NCBI GenBank assembly: GCA_016710585.1
Contig: JADJVN010000047.1
Location: 62,001-126,000, forward strand
Direction of reading: 5' to 3'
From: Saprospiraceae bacterium
Lineage (GTDB): Bacteria > Bacteroidota > Bacteroidia > Chitinophagales > Saprospiraceae
Length of the DNA: 64,000 nt
In this document: piece by piece, positions 62,278 to 64,000 of the stretch
Layout of the letters: every line of letters starts with the position of its first letter
Position numbering within the stretch: the stretch's first letter is position 1
Notes under the pieces: model-generated
Databases searched by the model: none
What the model was told of the DNA's origin: nothing
What the model saw: only the letters and a program-made list of their open reading frames with translations
Program-made: the position numbers and the translations under genes

Positions 62278-64000
62278 CTATAACTTTATGAATTTTATTA
62301 TATTAAATTTATTATTGTTGTTTTTATACCTTAAAAAGTATAGGCCAGGAGGAGGATCAAATAGAACTTTATGTTCTTTACCTTTGAATTGAGCACTACT
62401 AATTAAATTTCCAGATGAGTTGAAAATTTCATATTTTGTACAATCTAATTTTGAATATATACTTAATGAATTTTCATTAATTTGGTAAGTTATAATTTCT
62501 AAATCTTTAGTTTCTTGATGCCTTGTTTTTTCTCCAAATTCAGGTGTTAAACATTCTGGCTTTGGAATATAAATTACTTTAAAACAAGAAGGATTTATAT
62601 TGCCTAATGAACATGGATAAACAACTAAATAAATATCTGCGGTATAAGGGCCAATGGCTCCTCCAATTGGCCACACTCCCATTTCAATGAGAGTATTAGT
62701 GGCTTTATCAAATACTTTATAACATTTATTTCCTCCACCTGAGGCGACAACATTAGCAGAAAATTCTAAGTTATTGCAGACAAGGTCTTTTACAAAAAGA
62801 TTTATGTCACAATTTATATTATTCGAACATGGTTTTGGTGGACAGATAGTAAATACTGCAGAACAAAAAGTTGCCCGGTCAATTAGTTCAAAAGTTAAAC
62901 ATTCTTGACTAATAATACCTGCCGTAATTGTATAAATTGTGTTATAATTTCCTGTTAATATTGGAGTAGAAGGTAGTTTGATTAAATCATATTCTCCACT
63001 TCCAGGAATATATAATTGAAAACTCCATGTCCCATTATTTATATTATTGCTGTGACAAGCAATGTTTGATATTGATGTATTAGTGAACTTATTACAGCTA
63101 GGACAAAAATTGGGAGGATTTATTTGATATGTATAAATGCAATTTTTTACATTTATGGTAAGTGTCCAACTCCCTTCTTGAATTAGAAATGGTCCAATGG
63201 TAAAATTTCCAGAACCAAAGTCTGATTTAACGATGTAATTAATATTCTCATTTGGGTATGGGTGATTTAATTCCCTAATCATAGTCCATGCTTGATCTTC
63301 ATAATTTGTCAAATTTATATTAACATAATAATAATCATCGGATAAATTTTCCGAAGTGTTATTATCGTGACAATCTCCGACAAAAATATCAGCTTCAAAA
63401 TTTTTTAAAGTTGTTTAGACAAAATGTACTAACATTAGAATATATGGGATACAAATGTCTAGTCAATGTGCTAAAATAACAAATTAAATATAGATTTCGG
63501 CACATAGTATCAACAAACAGAGAAGAAGGAATTTCAAAGCAAAATGTTTTATTAGCAGTATCTAATTGAAAATTATTTACTTGAAATCCTTTGACAATTA
63601 TTGAATCTAAAAACCAATCTCCACAAATTGTAGGCAAAGTATATGAACCACAAACTACAATAGTATCCGCATTGCAAGTTACATCTTTGACTCCTACTCC
63701 TGTAACGGGGTTAAATGGTTCGTTGTATATTGTAACAGATCCATCTGAACTTCCTGTGCATTCTTCACAAAATCCATCAATGTAAGCATAACCAAAATGA
63801 GCTCCAGCTCCACAATCTGCAGCGGTAATTTCAATAGTTGCAATTGAGCCAATATAATTTTCTGGAATATTAATTCGATGACATGTCCAATCAACAACAT
63901 CAATTCCATCAAAAATACAATTTTCATCTTGGTAATTTTGTTGACAATTTAATTGGCCAGCATTAAAGCAAATATCATCGTTTGGAGCCAAATCACAGCT
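62278..64000 (-). pseudogene. T9SS cargo protein, frameshifted and running off the window
   Basis: 64000-63395 is an open frame from the edge to TGA, rich in Cys ('DWTCHRINIPENYIGSIA', 'CTGSSDGSVTIYNEPFNPVT'). 63312-62278 continues in the next frame, but its coding extends back to the break ('FEADIFVGDCHDNNTSENLS'). Deleting one base of T6 at 63401-63406 fuses them as 'LNNFKNFEADIFVGDC'. The end is a type A T9SS sorting domain ('PPPGLYFLRYKNNNNKF'). The protein seems to consist of beta-sandwich modules typical of Saprospiraceae secreted proteins. The 5' end is outside the window. Confidence 0.7.

Overview
This is an AT-rich chromosomal window from a member of the Bacteroidota, most likely of the Saprospiria/Chitinophagia type. 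Reasons: a complete porZ gene; at least nine secreted proteins ending in type IX secretion (T9SS) sorting domains, one of them of the gliding-associated type B; repeated TAnnTTTG promoter boxes; a DUF6089 outer-membrane barrel; and secreted proteins whose signal peptides are followed by Gln. No rRNA, prophage, CRISPR array or intact insertion sequence was seen.

Layout. 1-3.4 kb: tail of a T9SS cargo gene, an MFS permease and a helical-repeat protein. 3.7-10.9 kb: a co-directional cluster with an SSF sodium symporter, a KAS III-like enzyme lacking two of the three usual catalytic residues, an acyl-CoA ligase, a lipoprotein, an outer-membrane barrel and an exported alpha/beta hydrolase. It looks like an import-and-activate module for an acyl or carboxylate compound and is the best candidate here for an undescribed pathway. 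11-12.6 kb: an AbiEi/AbiEii-like toxin-antitoxin pair and an orphan gene. 12.8-18.5 kb: fatty-acid hydroxylase family protein, PhoR/PhoB-like two-component system, MoxR ATPase, Smr protein and M57 protease. 18.6-23.6 kb: S8 protease, tRNA-Leu and an FHS sugar permease. 23.7-33.7 kb: porZ, uvrB, a secreted esterase, aat-clpS (N-degron pathway), peroxiredoxin, EamA remnant, sod and cutC. 33.8-39.9 kb: LytTR regulator, DAACS symporter, DedA, cysS and a thioredoxin-like protein. 40-45.2 kb: T9SS cargo, a lipoprotein and an OM barrel. 45.3-57.3 kb: nadA, gpmI, tRNA-Gln, a glutaminyl-cyclase-like M28 enzyme, nadB, a glycosyltransferase, dnaB, an rRNA pseudouridine synthase and a GH113-like hydrolase. 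57.4-64 kb: a lipoprotein, an extragenic repeat array, a 1242-residue repeat adhesin-like T9SS protein and a further cargo gene running off the end.

Five genes are broken in this sequence: the sensor kinase, the sugar permease, uvrB, the EamA permease and the last T9SS gene. Three breaks lie in six-base A/T runs and need only a one-base change to restore the frame. uvrB is normally intact, so homopolymer consensus errors are the simplest explanation; transcriptional slippage is a less likely alternative. The EamA gene instead appears to have lost an internal segment.

How the genes work together: secreted products dominate (T9SS cargo, PorZ, lipoproteins, OM barrels). The M28 enzyme probably converts N-terminal Gln of signal-peptidase products to pyroglutamate. 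nadA and nadB supply the first two steps of NAD synthesis, and aat and clpS mark and deliver N-degron substrates to ClpAP.
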